DNA of 64,000 bases from the NCBI RefSeq assembly GCF_000002425.4, contig NC_037265.1:2797503-2861502 (forward strand), read 5' to 3'. Below are positions 36,935 to 48,076 of this stretch, piece after piece. Each line of letters begins with the position of its first letter. The first letter of the stretch is position 1. The DNA is from Physcomitrium patens (lineage: Eukaryota > Streptophyta > Bryopsida > Funariales > Funariaceae). Both the position numbers and the translations under genes were made by a program. Below the pieces are notes generated by a model. It did no database searches, had not been told where the DNA came from, and saw nothing but the letters and a program-made list of their open reading frames with translations.

Positions 36935-39900
36935 CTACCGAAGATCAACTATGTCATATTTTACATTATTAACCCAGTATACATGAGAAGAATCTTCATA
37001 AATTGGACCCCCTTCAAGTGGTTCTTCATGTTGATGAAAACCACGTCCCTTACAATTTTGTAATACCTGAACTCCTGGATCGGAAAGGCGAAATATGCCA
37101 CACTTACTGCAACCAATTCCCCGAAATCATCATCCCATGCCAGAATAAATACATAGAGATGTTATTGAATCCAGAAGTGCAGATATGAGCAAGCAGAGGA
37201 CGCAACAATGACAATGCAAAACGAGCGTGTGGTAAGATATACTTACCGACGAGTATCTGTAGGAGCCATTACAACAGCTATAGCTTCTGGCAGCATAATC
37301 TGTCAGAGAGGCCAGGATTACGATAAATGCCACGCATACTTCACCTTCTACCGCCAGAATCTGTCTTTTGATACCCCCATATTGGGCTAAAGAGATGTCC
37401 AATCAAGTACAACAAACAAAGAACTACCGAACTGGTCACTGCCAGTACCAAAAGTGAAGAAGTAGCTGGTTCTAAAAGAATCAAAGCCAACGAAGCTCAA
37501 GAATCCCTGGTGACTGCTAAAACAGTGCCTGATCGTTTTCTAAAGGTCTACGGTGACATGGACCTGAAAAGACCTCTATAACTGCAAGTGGAATTGAACA
37601 CTGACCTGATATGAGTAGTGAGTGTGCAGATCAACGGAGGACATGAAACACGATTGTTTAGGATGTGTCTAAGAAACACAAAGAAAAAATATTAGTTGCT
37701 CCTTACAAAGGCCAAGTTTAATGCGTCATGGCCAAGAGGCTAAGAACAGAATGCACGTAGAAAAGCCAAACAGTGAGATAGCATACGTGTATCCATCCAA
37801 GCTGGAAGAGTCCCCGCTGCTCTTGTATGTCAAATAATTCTTCTTCATTGAGAGTCTCACACTGTCCCAACATCCATTATGATCAAAATGCAAGTTACAA
37901 CCGTTAGGAACACGCCAAGCTTGAAAGACTATCCAAATGAATATGCGTGTGAAGATTTCAAACCGAAATTCGGAGGTGAATCTGAACCAATACTTACAGT
38001 ATCTGGTGTTGATTTTTGTTTGGGGATGATGAGAGTCGTAATGTGGAGGACGCCCCTTTTCTGGAAGCAAAAACACATGTTAAGTAGACTATGTGTCATG
38101 ACAAGTTCTAGAGTAGTCAAAACCTACAAGGGCCAAGACACTTGTATATATCATGTACGTGCTATTGCAAAACTTAAAAATTGGAGAGAATGCCAAAAAG
38201 GCTCACCAAAAAACCAGTGAGAACTCCACAGGTTTCAAGGTTATTTTTCGTGTTGCAATCCGCAAGCCTTAGAAACTCCTCTAACATCCTCGATGACTGC
38301 ACAGAAAAGGGCAGTTCTACGTGATCAGACGCTTTTTCGCATGACCTAGCTGAACCACCTTTAGCATCTCAACCGAGAATTCATTATGCAATGAGTATCT
38401 TATGGTGAGAATTGCAAAACATACTATATGCAGATTTTTACGCCTTTTTGTAACCGAAAAATCTGACACTGAATTTCGGGGTGGGCCAGGTCTTGGGTCT
38501 GCAACTTGCGAAGGTCGTAGCTGAACATTAGAATGTCCAACCATAGGCAGGGTCCGAACAGCGGCTCTCCCTGAAGGCAGTGAAGGCTGTCGAAGTAAAC
38601 TGAGCAAGTTTGGATCCGTCGTGAATAATGTTTCTGACTTGGGCCAAATAGAAGAAGCAGCTTCCAACGATGAGTCCAAAGAATGGATCCCTGCCGACAG
38701 TTTTGCAGACTGTAAAGTCTTCTGCAAGCTTCACCACAGTACACAGGATGGGAAAGGTTAGTATCTCGAATGAAAGAAGCAGACATCATCGTGTTGCAAG
38801 AAACATCGAGACCTTGTATAAATCCCTTTCTACACATCAAACAGAAAAAATACAACGTTTGGATGAACAGAAGACATAAGACTTGGAGGTTGCAATAATT
38901 TGAACTCAATCAACTCTGAGCAGATAATATGTGCGCTGCAATTTATGTCGGGACATTTTAACACACTTTCTGCATGCCATAATACTATAAATCAATCCAG
39001 AGTATGAAGCTCGTTTTGACTTGCATAAAAAGAAATACCGCTAGAAAGTTCCTGCTAGACAGAAGGATATCTATAGAAAATTATCCAAATTGCTTTCAAA
39101 ACGGAGGTGAGCGAAGTACGCCAAAGTCAGACTGGCGATGAGAGATTGGCAAACCTTGGAAGTTCAGTAGGTGTTGCATCAATGTGACTTGGATACTGGA
39201 CCTACAATAAGCATCAATAACGAAACTTGTAAGTTATGAGTCGACGCTGCGATTCAGTAGAAGACTTGTTGATCCCAAGGAACTTTCATCTGATCAATAA
39301 ATGATGATATACCTTAGAAAGCCTGACGGATGATCTTCTGATTGATTGCCCAGCAGATCCAAGAACAGAATGTCTAGCAAGGGTGTCATCAGCTGCTTGT
39401 GGTATGGACAGAGACCTGCAGAGCAAACCAACAAATTAGTCAGAAATGCGATAGGTAGCAATGTAAATATCTGAAATCCTTCACTGCTAGAAACAGATGG
39501 TAAAAATCTTTTACAATACATGAAAGAAATTTTTGGTAAGAAAACACTGCTCATACTCACGTGCTATTGAAGTCATTCAGATAACTTGGATTGAAAACTG
39601 GACTCTCGGTATTCGAAGGTCTGTTCAAATATTCCCTCCTACTTGAGGAAACACTAAGTCCATAATCCTGTACAACATAAGTACCAAATGCTATAAATGG
39701 AGTTCAATCTTATGACACTTTCATACGAATATGAAATTTCACTTCCCTGTGAGTGGCCTTCCAAAACCTCTGGGTCACCATTAAGCTAGATATAAAAGAT
39801 GAAAACATGATGTAATAACAAGCGTTGACAACAATAGATAGGCAAATTTGTAATATATTAAACAAAATGGAAACAGGTTGAGGAAAACAACAGATGGCTA

Positions 39901-41234
39901 CGAGATAACGGGATGAAATGAAACGTGGTCATACCTTGTGCATGTCAGTATTGTAATAATATTGATTCCTTACGCTGGTAGAGCGAGAAATACGAGTGTT
40001 TGCTGAATTCTGTACAGCAAATCCAGCATTCTGATGAGCAAATTCCATATGCTCGATTTGATCCCTAACTTCCGGTTTCAAGGCTTCAAGCTCATTTATA
40101 ATTTGATTTAACCTCTGAAATTTACACGTAAGGGATTCGTCAGAAAAGCAGTACTCATCCAATTCCTCATGACATTTAAAATCTTAAAATAGCTTTCACT
40201 CAACGAAGCAATAAAGTCAACTTCATTAGCATATTGTTTGATGTAATCGTACTTGATGCACCACAGAGAATTCAATAATTTGTTTGTTGATCAAGCTTCT
40301 GAGACATGAGGAAGTTCCTAAATGAATACAGCATCTGTAGCGCTTTCTACCTTTCTGTACTCCACCTTGTACTCCGGATGGAAGTGATAGTCCCGATGAC
40401 ATGGTATAGTGTCTGTTAATAAACTGCAAAACATGCAAATATCTGCTCATGAACACAGCAAATGCAATACTTCTCGTTATTCATATGCGAAACATATGTA
40501 GCTGAATCTAAAGCCTATTCAAATCACTCCAAATTCAGGATGATGTGTTGCAGGAGCCACGTCAAAAATATAGTGGGTTCAGCAATAAAAACACTAATTA
40601 TGAAAATAGCACACCAAACACATAGATAAAAGTGATTATAATACAACTAAACAAATGAATGAAGCTCCCAGGCATTTGATCTTGGAGCTACTATTCTATC
40701 ACATCATTTTGAGCGGCTACGCTGTTCCCGAAACAATACTGATATTACAAACGAAACAGATGGTACAGTGGATGCATACTTTAGATCGCTCGAACAAGAA
40801 TATCGTACACATCTCGAAAGGTCATGGAACACAAACCTTGTGTACCGGAGGAGGAGTATGAACAAATCCAAATTATTTTTCTCGTCACGATACACACTAG
40901 CCTGCGTAAATATCGACATTTTTAATCTCCAAGTTAGCCGAATCGCACCGCAAGAATTGCAATTTTTTTAGTACTTGGTAACAGATTGAAACTTTGAAAA
41001 TTAGCACTATGTATACCAACGAAGTAGCAAAACGAGCTAAATATAACCCCTGAAAAATCACCTCGTGCGAAGGAATTGAGACCCTACTACCTGCTTGAGG
41101 AGATTGTTCGCCATGCGATAGTAAACCTTGACTGACAGGCTCTGGTCGACTTCTATTTTTCCCGTTCTGGCGGCGATGAAGGCTTCGTACGTCATTTTTG
41201 TAACTCCGCCGTCACCGGACGGCCTGGCCATCAT
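36935..41234 (-). CDS. AMSH: AMSH-type JAMM/MPN+ deubiquitinase
   Basis: Zinc metalloprotease of the ESCRT/endosomal sorting pathway that cleaves ubiquitin chains. Fifteen exons (- strand): 41234-41091, 40901-40837, 40423-40351, 40114-39935, 39785-39717, 39667-39561, 39415-39313, 39201-about 39133, 38721-38470, 38296-38207, 38060-37998, 37861-37787, 37668-37606, 37299-37247, 37106-36935; about 525 residues, as plant AMSH (about 507). N-terminal MIT-like region: KIEVDQSLSVKVYYRMANNL, ASVYRDEKNNLDLF, DTIPCHRDYH, INELEALKPEVRDQI. C-terminal catalytic domain: ETCGVL, TTLIIPKQ, GWIHTHP, then SSVDLHTHYSYQ, MLPEAIAVVMAPTDTR, ending YDIVDLR. The JAMM pattern H-x-H-x7-S-x2-D and the upstream glutamate are present. 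Odd: THPKQ where other AMSH proteins have THPTQ. Exons 5, 8 and 9 have uncertain borders. Confidence 0.9.
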
Positions 41235-41800
41235 ACGTAAGGACCAAAATCACGGCAACTCAAGAGAATTGAATCTGAATGTATCAATGGCACCGCGATG
41301 GAGGTTACCGACATAACTAGAACACTACCCTGTCTCTGTGTCGTGACGAAATCTGAAGCTGGAACCGCTTCATCGTCAAGCCGGAGTCTTCGATTCAGGC
41401 ACACGATCGATTTACCGAAAAGCTTGAAAAAGCGACGGAACTCTGCTATAACACTAGGAACCCTACTACAGTAAACACGCTGTACTTGTGAAAATGACCA
41501 ATCGATGAGCGCCCCGCTGATGACGTTGCCAGCAGGTGATGAATGAATATTCGATGGATGAGGGGTCCAATCATACAATCGTTCTTCGCCACTTCGGACT
41601 CAATTCGTGATGGGTTCTGGTCTTCATCTAACAGATCCTTCCATTCATCCATGATTCCAAGGACGATGCTGCATCCTGTTCTCGGTATAAAGAATTCTGT
41701 GTACCTAGAGGACCTGATGATGTAGTTGAACGGGTTTCCACGTTTTCCACGGCTCGCGCCAGGATATGAGCAAATGACGGGTTGTTGAATAGTATGGTAA
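41235..41800 (-). promoter_or_regulatory. AMSH upstream region
   Basis: Gene-island composition continues to about 41.8 kb. This is presumed promoter and 5' leader. Open frames on both strands (for example 41446-41808) show no family signature. Confidence 0.4.
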
Positions 41801-44600
41801 CACGTCAAAATAACATATCAACTGGGAAAATATAATATATTTTTTATATCTCCGTAAGTGAAAAAATAGAGTAGCTGTAATTCCAAGAATAATGTTTGAA
41901 CATTTACAACATAATAAAAATAGAAAGTTATTAAAGTCACATCCCAATGTTGTTAAAGCCACACTCCACATTACCATTTCATGATTAATTTCATCTATTT
42001 TAATCTCCGTTCCTTATTCTATGTCCCTTATGTACCATTCCCAACCTTTGCACATTGTTTCCTATCCAGTCTCTTGTTCCTTACCTCCCAAAATCAAATA
42101 TCACATGGTTTGGGGGTGTGGTTTTAATAACTCCCTAAAAATAGAGAAATGTTAAATAGATCGAAGCTTTTAATAAATTGATCCACCTCTGATGAAGAAT
42201 ATGGTAACCATGATAAATGTGGTTGGTTTTCATTGGTTAGAGATCTAACAATGGAAAAATGAATCTAGAAGTTATTTTTATTTTTACAATGATTAGGATG
42301 GGTGGATTGATTTAGTTAAAACCTGAGTCTATTTAATATTTTTCTAAAAATAATTCTATTAATTAATTATATCATGTTGCCAATCACAAAAACTACTTGC
42401 ATATTTTTTTGATTATTTTTATAATGGTTCTTGATTCTCTCTTATGAAACAAATCTTATCAAGATTTTTTTATTTTATATTTTTATTGATCATATGACAT
42501 CTTTTAAAATTTTGAATATTTATTTTAACATTTGTTGATAAAGAAAAATTATAGTTGTGTTCCTCACTAGACTCCTTTGGTTATTATGAATCATGATGTA
42601 TGAGGGTAAATTTCCCTCTCACCTCAAATTACAAGATGGCCTCAATTAAGATTTGCTTGTAATTGGTGGTGAGAAGTAGAAGTAGCAATAAATAAGAACA
42701 AAAGAAGAACAACACCAAACAAGTGAAACAAGTGCAATCAAGCAATTGTACACTACAAAACTAGTCACAGTCTATTCACTAGATTTTCACCTAATAAAGA
42801 TAAAAGATAAAAGTAAAAATATTTTTAGATAGATAATTTTTTATCTTTCCAATGACATAAAAATCATGTAATTCTAAGTTACTATGAGTAAATTATAATA
42901 CATTAAAAATAGAATGTAAATAATAAAAAAGTTAAGTGAATAATTTTTATCTCAAGAATAATTTGCTTAAGAAATCAGGAGTTCGAACCTCACCAAGGCT
43001 CACAAGTACCGTATATTGGTCTTCTAAAGAGGCCTTGAGGCCTTAGTCTTATCTTCCTACCTATACCCAAGGTGCTACAACCCATATGAGAATTGTGCAC
43101 CTCTCTTCCTACAAGGACTATACTAGCTGCTGGTCCTCCTATTTTCTACTAGTAAAACTAATTTTTTTGCATTTTTTGACTTCACAATGGTGTTCAAAAA
43201 CACCCAATTAGCCTAGAAACCTTGTACTGTCTTCAAATCTTGTTTCATTTCTTCATAGTGGCTCTCAAGGTGATAAAACTCAATTTTTCCAAGGTCTTGA
43301 AATTTTCTCTAAAATTCATAAAAAATCCTAAATAAATTCTAAATAAATTCTAAAAAATATTATAATATTTCCATGATACTAATATCCATAAAGGCTGTAT
43401 TTTTCTATTTTTGTGATTTTTATAGTAATAAAATCAATTTAAATCCACTAAAAATCCTATTTTCTACATACATAATTTAAAAGACATGAAGTTCTTTTTC
43501 ATGCTTCTTTTAACTATTAACTAATCATTGGTAGGATTTTTCTAAGTAATACATGTAGATATGAGGCCAATATAGAAATTGGTCTTGATTACTAATCATT
43601 AATACTCAATAATGAGTGAAAATACTAAACCAACTAAGATAATTGCCTCCAAGACTTACTAAGATTCCATTTTTGTAACTTTTCTTCTAATAAGTCTTTT
43701 ATACTTATAAATACTTCTAAATTCTAATAAGTATGTAAATAGTCAAAAAGACTCTCTAACCTTAGTATTTATCTCATTAAATGACTCAACACTATATTTT
43801 TAACTAATCCACCAATTAAGATCCATTGGTGGAACTCACATGAAGTTCGAATAAAGTTAATGCAAAGTTGGGGTAAAGTGATTGAGTTAGTTTCAGATTT
43901 GGTTTTGTGATTAGCATTGTCTAATAAAATATTAATTAATATGACGTGGTTTTTGAAATATAAAAAGAATCAAGATGTGTAAACTATTGATGAATATGTT
44001 CTATTTATTTCTTAATCAAACAATAATGCGGATTCTAAAACACAAACAATTCCTAAATCAAGCATGGTCATCACAATTTTAAATTGGAATCCTCATATTT
44101 GGATTGAATTTATGTTTTGTAAAAAAAAACAATTGGTTTTTAGTTATTTTGTTTTTTTCTTTTGAAAATTTTGAAGTGAATGATTCTATAACATATCACT
44201 TTGATTTTGTGTTGATATAAAAGATAGCATGAACAAGTAATCCTTTAAAATTAGTTTCTCTTTAAGTTATTTTTTCCCATCAACTTCTAGAAAATGAAAT
44301 AACCACTTTCGTCCAACTTTGCTTATATTGCGGAGTACCAAATAATACACTTAAAATTTTAAGTACAAAGTCTGTCCAATTAAGTCCATCCCAACAATTT
44401 TGTGTGTCAATACAATTAAACCTCAAGTATTTCAAAGTGAAATGTAATATCATGAAAACCAGAATTAATATTGACAAAGACGTAACTTTTGCCAATAACA
44501 GGAATTTCTATATATATATATATATATATATATTTGTATTAAAAATACAAAGTTGTGTGTTTCATGCATTTGCTGCAGTCAATCACAGAACACACGCTTT
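41801..44600. other. AT-rich block
   Basis: No supportable gene. It contains a SINE-like, tRNA-related stretch near 42980 and an (AT)n tract at 44509-44532. Confidence 0.6.
42940..43140 (+). mobile_element. Possible tRNA-derived SINE fragment
   Basis: GAGTTCGAACCTC (42979-42991) matches the RNA polymerase III B-box. Just before it GCTTAAG resembles a tRNA anticodon arm. The following stretch (to about 43140) is less AT-rich than its surroundings and is not tRNA-like, which suits a SINE body. The A-box is not clear, and no full cloverleaf folds. Confidence 0.35.
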
Positions 44601-45653
44601 GCTAATATAACCGCCCACTTTCATCAACATAAGAACGTCTGTAACATTAGACTGCTGCTCTCAGGACGATGTTGAAGTACCGACTAGAGGGAGAGATCCG
44701 GGTATCAATTTTATCGACTTTCAGGGGTCATTTGGTGGACTCCGCTGGACGCATCCAATTGTGCCGCCCCGAGCGGTGCTCCTTGCTCACAATGGATCGC
44801 GAATGTTGCTGTCCATTTAGCCATTTGGCAACAGAATCGCTGCCGGGGCTCTGTCTAGAATCCGAGTGTTATTTCACCTGAGCTGCTGGTGAGCGGAATA
44901 TCCATCGGTTTTTACACACCTTAGCTTATCATTTCTAATTCTTGCGTCTCTTCATGGTTGTTGTCTTTGTCTCCAATGTCGCCTTCGTTGTTTGCATATT
45001 CTTGAAGTAACATCTAGCCATGCTCTAGCGGAACTGATGTAGGTAAAGGTGAGCTGGTGTTCCGCGTAAATGGATTTCAGTTTGATTATGTTGAACTTTT
45101 GACGGTGCAACTCCAATTTTGTGTTTGTGCTGTTCGGGTGGGTTTAAGAAGGTGTTTGAGAGGGTAAGACTTAAATAACATGGGCGTTGGGAAATTAGTG
45201 GAGCAACCTTTTCAACCAGATGATAGGCGCAATTAGCTGCTTCTTAAGTTACAAGTTTCAGTGCTCTCTGCTGCGTCTTGGAAACATAGTCACGGATCAG
45301 TTGAAAATAAGGTACAATCACTTTTATCAGGTGGCATAAAAGTGATTGTACCTCAATTTGACGAAGATTAGGCAAAATGTGACCGTCAATTCGTCTAGAT
45401 TACGGAGTTATTGGTTCACTTTTAACCCTAACCTCAAGATATTCCTAACACAACCGAATTGTGATAGGATTGAGTTGCAGATTGTTGATGATCTTTCACC
45501 AATAAGCAGGGGTCGTCAGTTATGTAATTTCGGTGCAATACTTGACAATTTAAATCCATCTCGAGGGTCTACTGCTACAAGAAGAGATACATGAATTAGC
45601 ACTCTAGGTTGAGGTGGTTAATGACTGTCTTTACGTGTGGCACTCAGAGTGCA
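44601..45653 (+). promoter_or_regulatory. Upstream region and 5' leader of the isochorismatase-family gene
   Basis: GC-richer stretch with a possible upstream open frame at 44669-44881, not recognised. It contains a perfect hairpin at 45310-45353. In-frame ATGs at 45609 and 45654 precede the conserved region. Confidence 0.4.
45310..45353. repeat. Perfect 18-bp inverted repeat with 8-base loop
   Basis: Arm AGGTACAATCACTTTTAT (45310-45327), loop 45328-45335, exact reverse complement 45336-45353. It lies about 300 bases before the hydrolase start codon and could form a strong stem in DNA or in a leader transcript. Confidence 0.9.
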
Positions 45654-46926
45654 ATGGCTGGAGCGGACGAAAATCAAGCTAAATGGAAATCAACTGCATT
45701 ATTGGTGGTGGACATGCAGGTAGTGTTGTTTCCTTCGTTCCTTATCTGTTTTTTGAACTCCTGCACCTTTGATTTATTTACAGAACTACTCTTGTGCCGA
45801 TGGACATGTTACGATTTAATCACACAATGACACTGCGATGGCTGCAGAATGACTTCCTCAGCCCGGAATGCTGTTTGTTTGTGGCTGGAGGACCAAGAGT
45901 TATTCCTGCTGTGCAGAAAGCTGTCGACATCGCTCGAGAAAAAGGAGCTTTTGTTGTCTGGGTACATTATCTCTCATGTAAACAGTCACTTTTTTGCTTT
46001 TCTAAGAGTGCCTTCCGGCTCGATGTTAGGATAAGTAATGCTCTTAAAAATGTGGTTTGAATTAGTTGTTTAGGGAGCGCCAAATTGAAGTTATAAGGTT
46101 CTTGAACGTTTCTTTAGATGTTCTGTTTCAAATGCACACGAGATGCATCCACCAAATGTTGACCAAGACATGTTTGTACTTGGTTAATTGAGTAGGTTGT
46201 CCGAGAACATCATGAAACTGGAAGAGACGTTGAGTATTTCCGAAAGCACTTATACGATGGCACTTCTGGACCAACCATGAGAGGCGCAGTGGGTGCTGCT
46301 CTGGTAGATGGGTTGGTCCCAATTCCTGGAGAGCACAAAATCGTGAAGTCCAGATTCAGCGCCTTTTTTGCTACAAATCTGGACCTTGTGCTTCGAAGGG
46401 AGGGTATCCAGCACGTTGTTGTTGCAGGTGTATTTCGTAAAATTTACTGAGGATTGCTATCATAGTGCGAAGACTACTCAAGGCATTACAATGACATCTC
46501 AGTAGTAATATATTGGAGCTCACTAGAGTTTGCTAATATTAATCACTAATTTTGATGCTTCTGAAATTGTTGGCAGGTGTTCAGACCCCAAATTGCATAC
46601 GAGCAACCGCTTTCGATGCTGTTGCATACGATTATCCATTTGTGACAGTTCTTTCTGATGCAACGGGGGCTCAGTCTGATGCCATTCATTCTGGTAGTAA
46701 TCTCCCTCTCAACCATTTTATCTTAAAAAATTGCGCGTTGCAGATCCTTACTGTGTATCACTGCTGCTTCTTTCTCCTGGCACATGCTTGAGGTAAGGAG
46801 GGGTTTTATTTCTACTGAATTTGTGAGGCTGTCCTGTTTACTTTGTGTAATTTTGCAGCGAATCTGCTGGATATGCGGAAGGTGTCAATTGCAACACCAA
46901 CCGTGGCAGAATGGGCGGCATCGTAA
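45654..46926 (+). CDS. Isochorismatase-family cysteine hydrolase (At3g16190-like)
   Basis: Five exons (45654-45719, 45848-45961, 46196-46427, 46577-46693, 46859-46926) encode 198 residues with consistent phases. The fold family hydrolyses amides or related bonds in small molecules (nicotinamidase, ureidoacrylate or isochorismate type) with an Asp-Lys-Cys triad. Here the triad can be read as D20 in LLVVDMQ, K111 in KIVKSRFSAF and C144 in GVQTPNC. The closest plant protein I know is the uncharacterised Arabidopsis At3g16190 product, which matches in length and strings such as WVVREH, GRDVE and VAGVQTPNCIR. The substrate is not known; it is probably cytosolic. I chose the ATG at 45654 because the family starts there. 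The upstream ATG at 45609 would add 15 residues. It faces the BAH-PHD gene tail to tail. Confidence 0.92.
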
Positions 46927-48076
46927 GACATTACGTACCTCGTGTTGCGGACATTGTTACAGATGTCATTACAATCTGGCTGTTGCAGTGGATAATAAGG
47001 CTTGTTACAAGGCGACTGCAGAGGTTGCTGGACCTTTAGAAGTGTGGAATTTAGCATCTGAAGTGACAGGCTAGTTCCTTGTTTCTGTTGGTATATGTTT
47101 CTCTGCAATTCTCGGTCCATGAACTATGTGATTAATGGATTAATAAAGTTTTTAAAGTACATTGTTACGGCATTCTATTTGAAGAGTAAGCTGTGGGAGG
47201 GTGTTAAAGATGGGTTCTTCAACGTTGCCCATACTGCATAGAGCTTCATATGCCTGGTCTCATAAGTCAGTTTCAAGAAAAAGGCTAAGTAAGCATCCCA
47301 ATTGAACAAGAATCGCTGCTGGATTCTTCACTCACTCCTAAAGTTAACTCATTCCAAACCTAGTCTAGAGGTGGTCCTTCCACAAGGCTATGGGATTAGC
47401 AATTGTTCTTCCCGAATCATGCATCACAGTTCTGCTTTGGAGGAAGTCTCAAGTGGTGAAACAGAATATTCGACCATCTCCTGAGTTGTCAGCACCCATT
47501 TAATTTTCACCATATACCTCTTGGTAATTCCAGCCCAAACACATGGTTTGTCCGAGAACTTCTTACCTACAAACTTGTGCATAACGAGGCCCTTGACCAC
47601 AAAGTTCCTACGTCAATGCCGCCTTCATACATTACCACTTTACACAGTTGTCCTTCACAAACATGTCTTTAACAAAACTTTATGCAGTAGCACTGGGGAG
47701 AGGTCTCAGATTCTTGATTCGTGTCTATTGTGTCACTTCTTCCCTCGCTTCGGACCAGGCTGCATTCCAATTCATAGTATTTGGATCACAATGCTTTGAA
47801 TAAAACTAATTTGAATTAAATTATTGACAATAATAATAATAGGAATAATAATGATATTTCTATTTTCATTTTTTATATACTTACATACGAAATAGTGCCA
47901 CATTGAACTGTTTAGGTAGATTTAAAACCAGATCTTGTAATAAAGGGACTGGATCTAAATGTTACAAATGCTCAACATATTCCATTCCCCCAAGCTTTCC
48001 TGATTCCAGTGAGTACAGAAAGGAGAAGGCATAGGTCGAGCAATACTAGCAACATCAAATGCCCCTACTATCGAAT
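46927..48076. other. Convergent spacer between hydrolase and BAH-PHD gene
   Basis: Holds both presumed 3' untranslated regions. A short AT-rich stretch lies at about 47810-47890. The open frames are short and unrecognised. Confidence 0.5.

Noticed and set aside
38424-38909. A separate - strand gene of 161 codons
   Set aside because: It is an alternative frame of AMSH exon 9 and its intron. The AMSH frame gives the expected ADPRPGPP linker and joins neighbouring exons in phase.
41231-41808. Two - strand frames of 115 and 120 codons upstream of AMSH
   Set aside because: No conserved motif; the AMSH start codon is well supported at 41234 and these frames lie in its leader.
42960-43010. A functional tRNA gene
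   Set aside because: Only a B-box and an anticodon-like string are visible; no A-box and no cloverleaf can be drawn.
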